From a bacterium (GTDB lineage Bacteria; UBP6; UBA1177; JAKLFG01): a DNA stretch of 64,000 nucleotides. A program made the position numbers and the translations under genes. The stretch is taken from assembly GCA_022711315.1 (NCBI GenBank), contig JAKLFG010000008.1:1-64000 (forward strand), given 5' to 3'. This document shows, one piece after another, positions 16,592-24,693 of the stretch (positions within the stretch are counted from its first letter, which is position 1; every line of letters starts with the position of its first letter). Under the pieces are notes generated by a model that saw only the letters and a list, made by a program, of their open reading frames with translations, made no database searches and was not told where the DNA came from.

Positions 16592-16960
16592 GTGGCCGAC
16601 AAGACGATACTGAAACTCGAATACAAGAAATTCAACACCTTCCTCTTCGATTACCTGCGGTCACTCAACCGCGGCTGGATATTCATGAAGATGAAGCACA
16701 AGTACCCGGTCGGCACCGTTCTCCATTTCGTCATGAGCGTGAACGGCATGGACGAGCCGTTGAAACTGTCCGGGACCGTCGTGCATCACGGCGTGAACGA
16801 CGAGGGCAAGGAAGGTGTCGGCGTGCGTCTGACCGCCGACGGTGGCGCGTCCGCCGACCTGCGGCGGCGTATCGAGGAGCATGCCCGCAGATTGTTCGGC
16901 GAACAGCTGGCCGGGCGCATCCTGGCGGTCGCGGAGGCGCAGGACCGTGGTGCGGCATAA
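16592..16960 (+). CDS. PilZ-like domain protein
   Basis: A 122-residue cytoplasmic protein from GTG 16592, with GAGGG upstream; longer starts overlap the promoter. The sequence (GWIFMKMKHKYPVGTVLHFVM, LKLSGTVVHHGVNDEGKEGVGVRL) follows the beta-barrel pattern of PilZ-type proteins common in deltaproteobacteria, including the 'G.V.H....GVGVRF' ending, but the N-terminal RxxxR c-di-GMP motif is not obvious. It may be a non-binding PilZ paralogue. It overlaps the histidine kinase gene by 14 nt. Confidence 0.68.
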   Translation: MADKTILKLEYKKFNTFLFDYLRSLNRGWIFMKMKHKYPVGTVLHFVMSVNGMDEPLKLSGTVVHHGVNDEGKEGVGVRLTADGGASADLRRRIEEHARRLFGEQLAGRILAVAEAQDRGAA

Positions 16961-17765
16961 GACCCCGGAGCAGGTCGACGCGAAATTCGAGGAGCGGGCC
17001 CGTCTGCTCGTGCACGCCGATCGGCTCGCTACGGTCGGCACCATGGTCAGTTCCATCGTGCACGAGGTGAATTCGCCGCTCACCTTCATCAAGGCCAATC
17101 AGGAAACGGCGCTTATCGCGATGCGGCAGGTGCTTGAGCGGTGCGATGACCCGGAGATCCGCCGCATACTCGAAGAACTCGTCATGCCCTCGCTCACCGA
17201 CTCCATCGCCGGCGTCCGGCAGATAGAGCAGTTGCTCAACTCGTTCCGGCGTTTCTACAAACAGGAAAAAACCGTCATGGCGATAGACCTTCGCGCCATC
17301 ATCGAGGATGTGCGTATACTCACCGCGTACCACCTGAGGAAGGAGAAGGTTGCGCTCACGGTCGATATCCCGCCGGCCGACCCGCTCCTCGTGTGGGGCA
17401 ACAAGCAGGAACTCATGCAGGCGCTCGCCAATGTCATCAACAATGCGCTCGACGCGTTCGAGAATTGTTCGGTGGCCCAACGGCGTATCGCGCTCACCAT
17501 CGAGAGGCAGGGCGACATGCTGGTCATGACCATCGCGAACAACGGTCCCGCGATACCGCAGGAACTCTCGGAGAGCATCTTCGAGTCCTTTTTCACCACC
17601 AAGAACGAGGAGCGCGGCACCGGACTTGGACTCGCCATCGTACGGCAGATCATGCGCGGCATGGGAGGCGATATCGTCCTGAAGGATCGGGGCGGGAAGG
17701 ACGGGATGGTCGCCTTCGCCTGTACGATGCCCGCCTACCGCGGGGAGGCGGCGCAGATCGGATGA
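16947..17765 (+). CDS. Soluble sensor histidine kinase
   Basis: A 272-residue cytoplasmic histidine kinase with no transmembrane segment and only a short N-terminal coiled coil. Phosphoacceptor motif SSIVHEVNSPLT (H-box), N-box NVINNALDAFE, G1 ANNGPAIP, F-box SFFTTKNE and G2 GTGLGLAIV are all present. GTG 16947 has GGAGG about 9 nt upstream and overlaps the PilZ-like gene. No response regulator is adjacent, so it is an orphan kinase; the PilZ-like partner gene suggests a c-di-GMP or motility link. Confidence 0.88.
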   Translation: MVRHKTPEQVDAKFEERARLLVHADRLATVGTMVSSIVHEVNSPLTFIKANQETALIAMRQVLERCDDPEIRRILEELVMPSLTDSIAGVRQIEQLLNSFRRFYKQEKTVMAIDLRAIIEDVRILTAYHLRKEKVALTVDIPPADPLLVWGNKQELMQALANVINNALDAFENCSVAQRRIALTIERQGDMLVMTIANNGPAIPQELSESIFESFFTTKNEERGTGLGLAIVRQIMRGMGGDIVLKDRGGKDGMVAFACTMPAYRGEAAQIG

Positions 17766-18514
17766 GTCTTTCCTCCATCATACTGGCGGCGGGCAAGGGG
17801 ACCCGTATGCGTTCGGACGACCTCTCCAAGGTCATGCATCAGGTCGCTGGGCGCCCCATCATCTCGTGGATACTGGACGCGGTCCTGCCATTCGGCGGCG
17901 CACAGGTGGTCGTTGGTCACCTGCGTGAACAGGTCGAGTCGTTCGTCCGGCCGCGCTATCCCGGGGTCCGCTTCTCGGTGCAGGCGCAGCAGGACGGCAC
18001 CGGCGGCGCGGTGCGGTGCGCCCTTGCCGAGGCCGATCCGGCGGCGGACCGGTTCCTGATACTGCCCGGCGATGCCCCGCTGCTGAGAAAAGAGACGCTG
18101 GGTCGGCTTATCGCCGCTTTCGAGCGGGGACGGCCCGCGCTGGCATTCCTTACCTGCCTGCTCGATGACCCCGCCCAGTACGGCCGCGTCCGACGGTCGC
18201 CCGGCGGCGGCGTGACGGGCATTGTCGAATACCGTGACGCCACTGAGGAGGATCGTGCCTTGAAGGAAGTGAACAGCGGCATCTATCTGGTGTCGCGGTT
18301 CCTGCTCGCCGCCTTTCTGCCGCGCATGAGGAACGACAACCGGAAGGGCGAGTACTATCTCACCGATATCATCGCGTTCGCCGTATCGAACGGTCATGCC
18401 GTCACGGCGCTCATCGAGGATGACGCGGCATCGCTTTCCGGCATAAATTCGCCCGAGGAACTCGCGCAGGCCGACGCCATTCTGCGGGAACGGATCGCGC
18501 GGGCGAACCCCTAG
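17762..18514 (+). CDS. GlmU-like nucleotidyltransferase, single domain
   Basis: A 250-residue sugar-phosphate nucleotidyltransferase homologous to the N-terminal uridylyltransferase domain of GlmU: LAAGKGTRMRSDDLSKVMHQ, QQDGTGGAVRCAL, LPGDAPLL, YGRVRRSPGGGVTGIVEYRDAT, NSGIYL, and GEYYLTD. The left-handed beta-helix acetyltransferase half of bifunctional GlmU is missing, so it can make UDP-GlcNAc (or another NDP-sugar) only if GlcNAc-1-phosphate is supplied. It starts at ATGA overlapping the histidine kinase stop and ends sharing CTAG with the convergent TPR gene. Confidence 0.85.
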   Translation: MSLSSIILAAGKGTRMRSDDLSKVMHQVAGRPIISWILDAVLPFGGAQVVVGHLREQVESFVRPRYPGVRFSVQAQQDGTGGAVRCALAEADPAADRFLILPGDAPLLRKETLGRLIAAFERGRPALAFLTCLLDDPAQYGRVRRSPGGGVTGIVEYRDATEEDRALKEVNSGIYLVSRFLLAAFLPRMRNDNRKGEYYLTDIIAFAVSNGHAVTALIEDDAASLSGINSPEELAQADAILRERIARANP

Positions 18515-19278
18515 CGGACGACCCCGCTCACCTTCATGCGGCGCTGTTGGTCCTTGATCATTTTCTGCTGAAGGCGGGACACCGCCTTGCGGTCGAGGAA
18601 CATCTGGTACCAGACCTCGCCGTACCGTTCCATCTTGAACGCGTTCCGGTTCTGGAGCGCCACGAGGTGCTCGTTGAGCAGTTGGTTCTTGGGGAGCGTC
18701 TTGAGCCCCCGCTTGACCACCGCTATCGCCTGTTCGTGGTCGTCCAGTTCCTCTTCGTGGAGGTAGGCGCACAGCGAGAAGACGAACGCCTCCTTTTTGT
18801 TGAATCGCATCAGGAGTTCCATCGCGTCCAGCGCCTCTTTGCGCCGGTTGTTCTTGAGATGGCCGATGACGAGCAGGCAGTAGGCGAGATAGAGCCGCGG
18901 ATTCGAGTTCTGCAAATATTTGTACGCCTCGCCGAACTTCTTGAGCGAATAGAGGATGACGCCGATCTGGCTGTCTATCTGCGCCTTCACAAGGAACGCC
19001 CAGCGGTTCCAGCGGTACCCCTCCTTGAGCAGTTCTATCGCGCGATCGGCCTTCTGTTTCTGTATCTCGGCGTTGGCGCGCAGGAAGAGCGCCTGAAGTT
19101 TCTGGGTGATGCGGCGCGAGATGAAGAAGAACGCGACGATGGCGAGGAACAGCCCGATGAATACGCCGAAGCCCCACCAGCCGTACGAGAGCCCGCCGTC
19201 GCCCGACAGGCCGGTCAGGAGCCCTATGATAACGGCGATGAGGATGCCGCCGCCGATGCTTGCCGCGAGACTGTACAT
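18511..19278 (-). CDS. Membrane-anchored TPR protein
   Basis: A 255-residue protein with two N-terminal transmembrane helices (about residues 8-30 and 35-55) followed by cytoplasmic helical repeats of TPR type (AIELLKEGYRWNRWAFLVKAQ, GVILYSLKKFGEAYKYLQN, AIAVVKRGLKTLPKNQLLNE). No catalytic motif is seen; a scaffold role is likely. It has its own promoter at 19305-19333 and ends at CTAG shared with the convergent nucleotidyltransferase gene. Confidence 0.78.
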   Translation of the reverse strand: MYSLAASIGGGILIAVIIGLLTGLSGDGGLSYGWWGFGVFIGLFLAIVAFFFISRRITQKLQALFLRANAEIQKQKADRAIELLKEGYRWNRWAFLVKAQIDSQIGVILYSLKKFGEAYKYLQNSNPRLYLAYCLLVIGHLKNNRRKEALDAMELLMRFNKKEAFVFSLCAYLHEEELDDHEQAIAVVKRGLKTLPKNQLLNEHLVALQNRNAFKMERYGEVWYQMFLDRKAVSRLQQKMIKDQQRRMKVSGVVR

Positions 19279-19304
19279 GGGACCTCCGTTAAAAAGAACG
19301 GACC

Positions 19305-19333
19305 ACTGTAGTTTCTCCGGGCCGTTTTTGCAA
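19305..19333 (-). promoter_or_regulatory. Predicted promoter for the TPR membrane protein
   Basis: Minus strand: -35 TTGCAA, 17-bp spacer, -10 TACAGT. The -35 lies in a GCCGTTTTTGCAATAAAAAT block that recurs almost unchanged at the speD promoter (38164-38184). Confidence 0.6.
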
Positions 19334-19350
19334 TAAAAATCCCCCGGGAC

Positions 19351-20946
19351 CTACCCCGCGGCCCGTTTGAACTCCGAGGTGGTGTGGAACTCTATGTCGG
19401 GGTTCTCGGCGATATGGTGCCGGAGCATGTGGTCCGAGGCCGAGAAAAAGACGATGTTGCCGTCCTTGTCGGTGGCGACGGCATCGCTCCGGAACTTGCA
19501 GAACTCTGCTATCTTCTTGGGATCCTTCGCGGTGAGCCAGCACGCCTTGGTGAAGGAGAGCGGGGTGAGGTCGCACCGCGCACCGTACTCGTGCTCGAGC
19601 CGGTACTGGAGCACCTCGAACTGGAGTTGGCCGACGGTGCCGACGATCTTGCGGCGCCCCTGATCCTGCACGAACAGTTGGGCGATACCTTCGTCGGTGA
19701 GTTGCGCCAGACCCTTTTCCAGTTGTTTGACCTTTTCGAACGACCGGTTGGCGATGAGCCGGAATATCTCGGGGCTGAAGGCGGGGATGCCCTGAAAGTT
19801 GCACACCTCACCGTCGGTCAGCGTGTCGCCGATCTTGAACAGGCCGACATCGAACAGTCCGACCACATCGCCCGGGTAGGCGGTGTCGATGGTCTCTTTC
19901 TTCTGGCCGACGAAACTCACCGGCGCGGCGAAGCGCATCTGTTTGTCCAGCCGCACATGATGATAATATTTGCTGCGCTCGAAGACGCCGGAGCATACCC
20001 GCACGAAGACCATCCGGTTGCGATGCTTGGGGTCGAGGTTCGCGTGTATCTTGAACACGAACCCGCTGAACGCCGTCTCGTCGGGCAGTATCTGCCGTTT
20101 GTCGGTCATGCGGGGACGCGGCCCCGGGGCTATCCCGCAGAATACATCGAGCAGTTCCCGGACCCCGAAATTATTGACGGCGCTCCCGAAGAATACCGGC
20201 GCGATGTCGCCGTTAAGGTACGCCGCCGTGTCGAAACGGTCGTACACACCGTCTATCAGCGCGATATCTTCGCGCAGTTTCGTGGCCAGATCGCCCAGAT
20301 GCTCGTCCAGAAGCGGCGAATCGAGGTGGTCGATGACGGTCAGTTCTTTTTCCATCCGCTCGCTGTTGGGGCGGAACAGGGCGAGCGTTCCCTCGAAGCG
20401 GTTGTAGACCCCCTTGAAGGTCCTGCCGCGGCTTATCGGCCACGAGAGGGGGGTGACCCTGATCGCCAGTTTCGCCTCTATCTCGTCGAGCAGGTCAAAA
20501 GGTTCCTGTCCCTCGCGATCGAGTTTGTTGATGAAGACGATGACCGGCGTCCGGCGCATCCGGCAGACCTCCATCAGCCGCTCGGTCTGCGCCTCGACCC
20601 CTTTGACCGAGTCGATGACCAGTATGACGCTGTCGACCGCAGTGAGCGTGCGGTAGGTGTCCTCGGCGAAATCCTTGTGTCCCGGCGTGTCGAGGATGTT
20701 TATCTTCAGGTCGTGATATTCGAAACTCATGACCGAGGTGGCGACCGATATCCCGCGCTGTCGCTCTATCTCCATGAAGTCGGAGGTGGTCGATTTCACA
20801 ATCTTGTTCGATTTGACCGCGCCGGCCGTCTGTATCTGGCCGCCGAAAAGGAGCAGTTTCTCGGTGAGCGTGGTCTTGCCCGCGTCGGGGTGGCTGATGA
20901 TAGCGAAGGTCTTTCTCTTCGCGATCTCTTCGTTGATCGTCGTCAT
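19351..20946 (-). CDS. prfC: Peptide chain release factor 3
   Basis: A 531-residue translational GTPase that recycles RF1/RF2 after termination. G motifs: [19 protein letters not shown] (G1), [10 protein letters not shown] (G2), [16 protein letters not shown] (G3), NKLDRE (G4). The C-terminal part with [18 protein letters not shown] is RF3-specific. I use ATG 20946 rather than an in-frame TTG 18 nt upstream. It is preceded by a good promoter at 20976-21003. Confidence 0.95.
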   Translation of the reverse strand: MTTINEEIAKRKTFAIISHPDAGKTTLTEKLLLFGGQIQTAGAVKSNKIVKSTTSDFMEIERQRGISVATSVMSFEYHDLKINILDTPGHKDFAEDTYRTLTAVDSVILVIDSVKGVEAQTERLMEVCRMRRTPVIVFINKLDREGQEPFDLLDEIEAKLAIRVTPLSWPISRGRTFKGVYNRFEGTLALFRPNSERMEKELTVIDHLDSPLLDEHLGDLATKLREDIALIDGVYDRFDTAAYLNGDIAPVFFGSAVNNFGVRELLDVFCGIAPGPRPRMTDKRQILPDETAFSGFVFKIHANLDPKHRNRMVFVRVCSGVFERSKYYHHVRLDKQMRFAAPVSFVGQKKETIDTAYPGDVVGLFDVGLFKIGDTLTDGEVCNFQGIPAFSPEIFRLIANRSFEKVKQLEKGLAQLTDEGIAQLFVQDQGRRKIVGTVGQLQFEVLQYRLEHEYGARCDLTPLSFTKACWLTAKDPKKIAEFCKFRSDAVATDKDGNIVFFSASDHMLRHHIAENPDIEFHTTSEFKRAAG

Positions 20947-20975
20947 GTGCGGTGCCGCCGTCAAAAGTCGGGGGC

Positions 20976-21003
20976 ATCATAAGTGCGCGGGGGCGACGGT
21001 CAA
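20976..21003 (-). promoter_or_regulatory. Predicted promoter for prfC
   Basis: Minus strand: -35 TTGACC, 16-bp spacer, -10 TATGAT, 30 nt from the start codon. Confidence 0.6.
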
Positions 21004-21032
21004 GTTATTTGGGGCGCTTCACGCCAAAATTA

Positions 21033-21061
21033 TTGGAAAAAATATCGGAAATGGGTACAAC
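21033..21061 (+). promoter_or_regulatory. Predicted promoter for the ABC ATPase/diguanylate cyclase pair
   Basis: -35 TTGGAA, 17-bp spacer, -10 TACAAC, 20 nt before the ATG at 21082. Confidence 0.45.
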
Positions 21062-21081
21062 AGCGGCGGGAGGTGGCGCTG

Positions 21082-21825
21082 ATGTCACTGCTTACGGTCG
21101 AACAGTTAACGGTCGGATACGGCGAGACGGTCATCCTGCAGGATGTGTCCTTCTCGGTCGAGGCGGGGGAGCGGTTCGTCGTGCTCGGCACCTCCGGGTG
21201 CGGCAAATCGACGCTCCTCAAGGCGATCGTCGGGCTCAATCCGCCGGTGAAGGGGAGCATCTTCTTCGCCGGGGAGGAGATCGTCCACCCGCTTCCCGAG
21301 GAGACCCCGTTCTATCGTCGCATCGGCATCCTGTACCAGAGCGCCGCGCTCCTCAACTCCATGACGCTCGAAGAGAATGTGATGCTACCGCTCAAGATGC
21401 ATTTCCCTCGCCTTGCCGACGCGGCGGCCCGCGACATGGCAGGGGAGAAACTCTCCATGGTGAACCTGTACGAGCACCGCCGGAAACTGCCGTCGGAACT
21501 TTCGGGCGGCATGAAGAAACGGGGGGCGCTCGCCCGGGCGATGGTGCTCGACCCCGAGATCATCTTCTTCGATGAGCCGCAGGCGGGGCTCGACCCGGTG
21601 ACGACCCGCGAACTCGACCTGCTCTTCATACGGCTCAACGAGCGGATGGGCATCACCTTCTTCACCGTGACGCACGAACTGCTCTCGATACGGCGGAGCG
21701 CACAGAAGGTGCTGATGCTCGCCGACGGCGGCGTGGCGTTCCTGGGATCGCTCGACGAGGCGATGGCGACCGATGAGTTCCGGGTCCGGCGGTTCTTCGA
21801 TGTGGGATCTGAAAAGAGTGTGTGA
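21082..21825 (+). CDS. MlaF-type ABC transporter ATP-binding protein
   Basis: A 247-residue ATPase of the MlaF/Mkl group that powers phospholipid transport across the envelope of diderms. Walker A GTSGCGKST, Q-loop GILYQSAALLNSMTLEENV, signature ELSGGMKKRGALARAM, Walker B IIFFDEPQAGLDP, and switch His THE are intact. GGGAGG lies just before the ATG. The usual permease (MlaE) and MCE-domain (MlaD) genes are not adjacent; the next gene, 20 nt downstream, is a diguanylate cyclase. Confidence 0.88.
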   Translation: MSLLTVEQLTVGYGETVILQDVSFSVEAGERFVVLGTSGCGKSTLLKAIVGLNPPVKGSIFFAGEEIVHPLPEETPFYRRIGILYQSAALLNSMTLEENVMLPLKMHFPRLADAAARDMAGEKLSMVNLYEHRRKLPSELSGGMKKRGALARAMVLDPEIIFFDEPQAGLDPVTTRELDLLFIRLNERMGITFFTVTHELLSIRRSAQKVLMLADGGVAFLGSLDEAMATDEFRVRRFFDVGSEKSV

Positions 21826-21845
21826 TCTGTAACGGGGGAGGGGTC

Positions 21846-23399
21846 ATGGGCGCCATGGATATCGTCCGTTATCTGTATTTCATCCCGCCGGTCATCGTGC
21901 TGTTCCTTGCCTTCTACGCGTGGCCGAAACGGAGAGTGCCGACGGTGCAGCCCTTCATCGGGCTGATGATGGGGCTGTTCTTCTACACCTTCGCCTTCGC
22001 GATGGGGCATTTCGTTTCCACCGTCGCCACGCTGCGGCTCTGGGACCGCGTGATGTATGTTGGGCTCGCCACCGTCCCATCGTTCGCGCTCGTCCTTGCG
22101 CTCGTATTCAGCAATCGCGAGTACTGGTCGCATCGGCTCGTCCGTACGGTGCTCGTCGCGATCCCGTTCCTGACGCTCGTGCTCAACTACAGCACCGAAC
22201 TCCACGGCCTTTATTACGCATCTCTGAGCCTGGCGCCGGAAGGGAACGCGTCCCGCCTCCTGTTCTCCCCGGGCCCGTGGTACCATGTCCACATGGGTTA
22301 CATCAATATGGCGGCGGTCATCGGGTTCCTGTTCTATGCCGAGATGCTTCTGAACGCCGCCGCGGCCCGTTACCGCAACCGTTCCCTGCTGATGATGGGC
22401 GGCGTGCTCCTGCCGTGGGGCGCCTACCTCATCTCCCAGAGCGGCTGGGTGCCGAGCGGGCTGAACATCGTTCCCTATGCCTCGGCCATAGCGGGGCTTC
22501 TGTACGCCGCCGGGCTGTTCGGGTTCGGCACGCTCGACCTCATCCCGATAGCGCGGGAACGGGTGTTCGACGCGATCGCGGAGGGCGTCATCGTATTCGA
22601 CACGCGTCACCGTCTGCTCGATTTCAACGCGGCGGCTCGTAGCATACTGCCGGCGCTCGACAAGGCGCCCATCGGCGCCTCCATGTCGGAAGTGCTCACA
22701 GTGTTCCCGACGCTCGCGACGCAGATCATCGACGGGGTGCCGGGGGTCGACATCGAACTGCAGAGCGGCGGACGGACCCGCTATTTTTATGCGTACTATG
22801 CGCCGATAACCAACCGTTTCGGCACGCGGATCGGCGGCACGCTGATGCTCGCCGATATCACCGACCGGGAACTGTTGATGCGAAGCCTGGAACAGATATC
22901 GGTCGTCGACGCGCTCACCGGGCTCAGCAACCGTCGTTCACTCATGGCCCATATCGACCGCGAGATCAGCCGCGCGAAACGGCACAAGCGGCCGCTGTCC
23001 CTCATCATGCTGGATATCGACCATTTCAAGCAGGTGAACGATCGCTGGGGCCATCTGGCGGGCGACGAGGTGCTACGCGCCGTCAGCGACGCATGCCGCG
23101 ACGCGGTGCGCGAGCACGATCTGGTGGGAAGGTACGGCGGCGAGGAGATCGTGGTGGTGCTTCCGGAGGCCCAGATAGACGACGCGATGGTCATCGCCGA
23201 GCGCATCCGTCAGAAGATAGCCGAGGTCGCGGTCCGCTACGGCGACGACCGCATATCGATCACGGCGAGTTCCGGCGCCGCATCGCTGGACATGTTGCCC
23301 GAAGAGAAACGGACGACCGACCGCCTCATCGAGGTCACCGACCGGGCGATGTACCGCGCGAAGGCCGAAGGGCGCAACTGCGTGCGCCGGGCGGGGTGA
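21846..23399 (+). CDS. Membrane diguanylate cyclase with 7TM, PAS and GGDEF domains
   Basis: A 517-residue protein. The N-terminal seven or so helices to about residue 215 resemble the histidine-kinase N-terminal 7TM sensor, then a PAS domain at about 225-335 (DAIAEGVIVFDTRHRLLDFN), then GGDEF at about 350-510 (DALTGLSNRRSL, LMLDIDHFKQVNDRWGHLAGDEVL). The active-site loop reads GGEEI rather than GG(D/E)EF, and the RxxD inhibitory I-site (REHD) sits five residues before it. It probably makes c-di-GMP with product inhibition; the Ile is a minor departure. The start ATG 21846 follows GGGGAGGGG. Confidence 0.88.
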   Translation: MGAMDIVRYLYFIPPVIVLFLAFYAWPKRRVPTVQPFIGLMMGLFFYTFAFAMGHFVSTVATLRLWDRVMYVGLATVPSFALVLALVFSNREYWSHRLVRTVLVAIPFLTLVLNYSTELHGLYYASLSLAPEGNASRLLFSPGPWYHVHMGYINMAAVIGFLFYAEMLLNAAAARYRNRSLLMMGGVLLPWGAYLISQSGWVPSGLNIVPYASAIAGLLYAAGLFGFGTLDLIPIARERVFDAIAEGVIVFDTRHRLLDFNAAARSILPALDKAPIGASMSEVLTVFPTLATQIIDGVPGVDIELQSGGRTRYFYAYYAPITNRFGTRIGGTLMLADITDRELLMRSLEQISVVDALTGLSNRRSLMAHIDREISRAKRHKRPLSLIMLDIDHFKQVNDRWGHLAGDEVLRAVSDACRDAVREHDLVGRYGGEEIVVVLPEAQIDDAMVIAERIRQKIAEVAVRYGDDRISITASSGAASLDMLPEEKRTTDRLIEVTDRAMYRAKAEGRNCVRRAG

Positions 23400-23409
23400 G
23401 CGGCGGGGT

Positions 23410-23811
23410 TCAGGCCCCGACCTGGTTGACGAGGTGATCGGCGATCTCGGGAGGGAATCGCATCAGTCTGCCTTCCGCCGATATCGGATACATCTCGGTA
23501 TGAGCAATGAATATCGTTTTTCCCGTTCCCCGGGCCTTTCCGGTGTAGGTGAAGTGGATCGCGTGGTCCATGGCCTTGTCGAGTGTCGGGGTCACGATGA
23601 CCTCGTCGCGTTCGAAACAGGCCTCGAGGTTGCGTAGGTCAAGATTGACCGTCACCATGTCGATCCCCTTGCTGGCGAGCAGGTCGTCCCCCGCACCCAG
23701 TTCCTGCATGAAGGCGGCGCGCGTCTCATGTATCCAGTCGAGGTAGCGGCGGTAGCGGACCAGCCCGAAACGGTCGCAATCATCCTTTCCGACCACGAAG
23801 ATCCTTTCCAT
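23410..23811 (-). CDS. YbgC/4-hydroxybenzoyl-CoA-type hotdog thioesterase
   Basis: A 133-residue single hotdog-fold acyl-CoA thioesterase. Near the N-terminus it has DDCDRFGLVRYRRYLDWIHETRAAF, matching the DxDxxGxVxxxxYxxW pattern with catalytic Asp. It is downstream of the Sel1-like gene by 16 nt on the same strand. The substrate is unknown. Confidence 0.82.
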   Translation of the reverse strand: MERIFVVGKDDCDRFGLVRYRRYLDWIHETRAAFMQELGAGDDLLASKGIDMVTVNLDLRNLEACFERDEVIVTPTLDKAMDHAIHFTYTGKARGTGKTIFIAHTEMYPISAEGRLMRFPPEIADHLVNQVGA

Positions 23812-23827
23812 AGAGAGCTCCCTCCCG

Positions 23828-24562
23828 TTATTGATCGTTCCTCAGGAACAGCTCGAACAGCAACTGTTCGCGATTGTCCTTGGCGTAGCGCGGCTGGTTC
23901 TTGCCGTCCGTCGCATCCGCAATGGTCGCCTGTAGGTCCTGCGGGGCGATATCGCGCGTCCCGGCGAACCTCTTTTCGAGTCCGCAGAGCATCTTGTTGC
24001 CTGCCTTGCAGCCGTTCCGAAGCGTTTCCTCGGCGCTCTGCGGTTTCAGCAGTTCGGTCTCTTTCTTCGTCCAGAGCCGCCACATGAGATAACAGCCGAA
24101 CGCGGACCGTTTGGCGCAGGCGAGCCGGCCGTAGATGAACGCGTTGGCGGGGTTCCGTCCTTTCTCTCCGATATCGCCGGTCACCTCCGAAAGCCCCATG
24201 TACTCAAGGAGCGCGACCTCGCCGCAGGCGACGCCGTTGCCGCCGCGACAGGCGGGGAGAAGGGTATCCCGGTTGCGTGGGCCGATCACATCGGGCGGGG
24301 CCGGCTCATAGAAGATGTATGCGGTCAGCGCCATCAGAACGAAGAAGAGGACCGCGAACGCGATAAGCGAGCGGCGCTTCATGATGGCCGGTCGTTCAAC
24401 GCGGGGGGGCGGCGTCTCGGAAGCGGAGGGGAAAGAGAGGGATCCCATGTCGGGGAGCGGTTCCTGAGGGATCTGGGGTATCGGCTTCGGTTTTTTGTAC
24501 AGTTTGAGGCGCCCCATGAAGCGGTGTTTCTGAGGATCCCTTCCCCCGGTGTCCTGACCCAT
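23828..24562 (-). CDS. Membrane protein with Sel1/Hcp-like cysteine repeats
   Basis: A 244-residue protein with a Pro-rich cytoplasmic N-terminus (about 60 residues), one transmembrane helix near 62-84 and an extracytoplasmic Cys-rich region. The pattern LPACRGGNGVACGEVALLEY, LACAKRSAFGCYLMWRLW, LRNGCKAGNKMLCGLEKRF is that of Hcp-type Sel1 repeats with disulfide-pairing cysteines about seven residues apart. The start has GGGAGG and a strong promoter upstream. The function is probably protein-protein interaction in the periplasm. Confidence 0.75.
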   Translation of the reverse strand: MGQDTGGRDPQKHRFMGRLKLYKKPKPIPQIPQEPLPDMGSLSFPSASETPPPRVERPAIMKRRSLIAFAVLFFVLMALTAYIFYEPAPPDVIGPRNRDTLLPACRGGNGVACGEVALLEYMGLSEVTGDIGEKGRNPANAFIYGRLACAKRSAFGCYLMWRLWTKKETELLKPQSAEETLRNGCKAGNKMLCGLEKRFAGTRDIAPQDLQATIADATDGKNQPRYAKDNREQLLFELFLRNDQ

Positions 24563-24596
24563 GGCGGTACCTCCCGATCATTGATCCGTGCGACCC

Positions 24597-24624
24597 ATTA
24601 TAAAAGAAGCAGGACCGTTTGCAA
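24597..24624 (-). promoter_or_regulatory. Strong predicted promoter for the Sel1-like/thioesterase pair
   Basis: Minus strand: -35 TTGCAA, 16-bp spacer, perfect -10 TATAAT, 34 nt before the start codon. Confidence 0.7.
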
Positions 24625-24642
24625 TTTTTCATGCTTCGGCCC

Positions 24643-24671
24643 TTGCCTTTGCCGCCGGTGTCGGATAGATT
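24643..24671 (+). promoter_or_regulatory. Predicted promoter for uvrB
   Basis: -35 TTGCCT, 17-bp spacer, -10 TAGATT. No copy of the LexA-like operator found at lexA was noticed here. Confidence 0.4.
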
Positions 24672-24693
24672 CGATCAGGACAGGAGGATGATC

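Noticed and set aside
19384-20982. A 532-codon plus-strand open frame
   Set aside because: Antisense to prfC, which is unmistakable.
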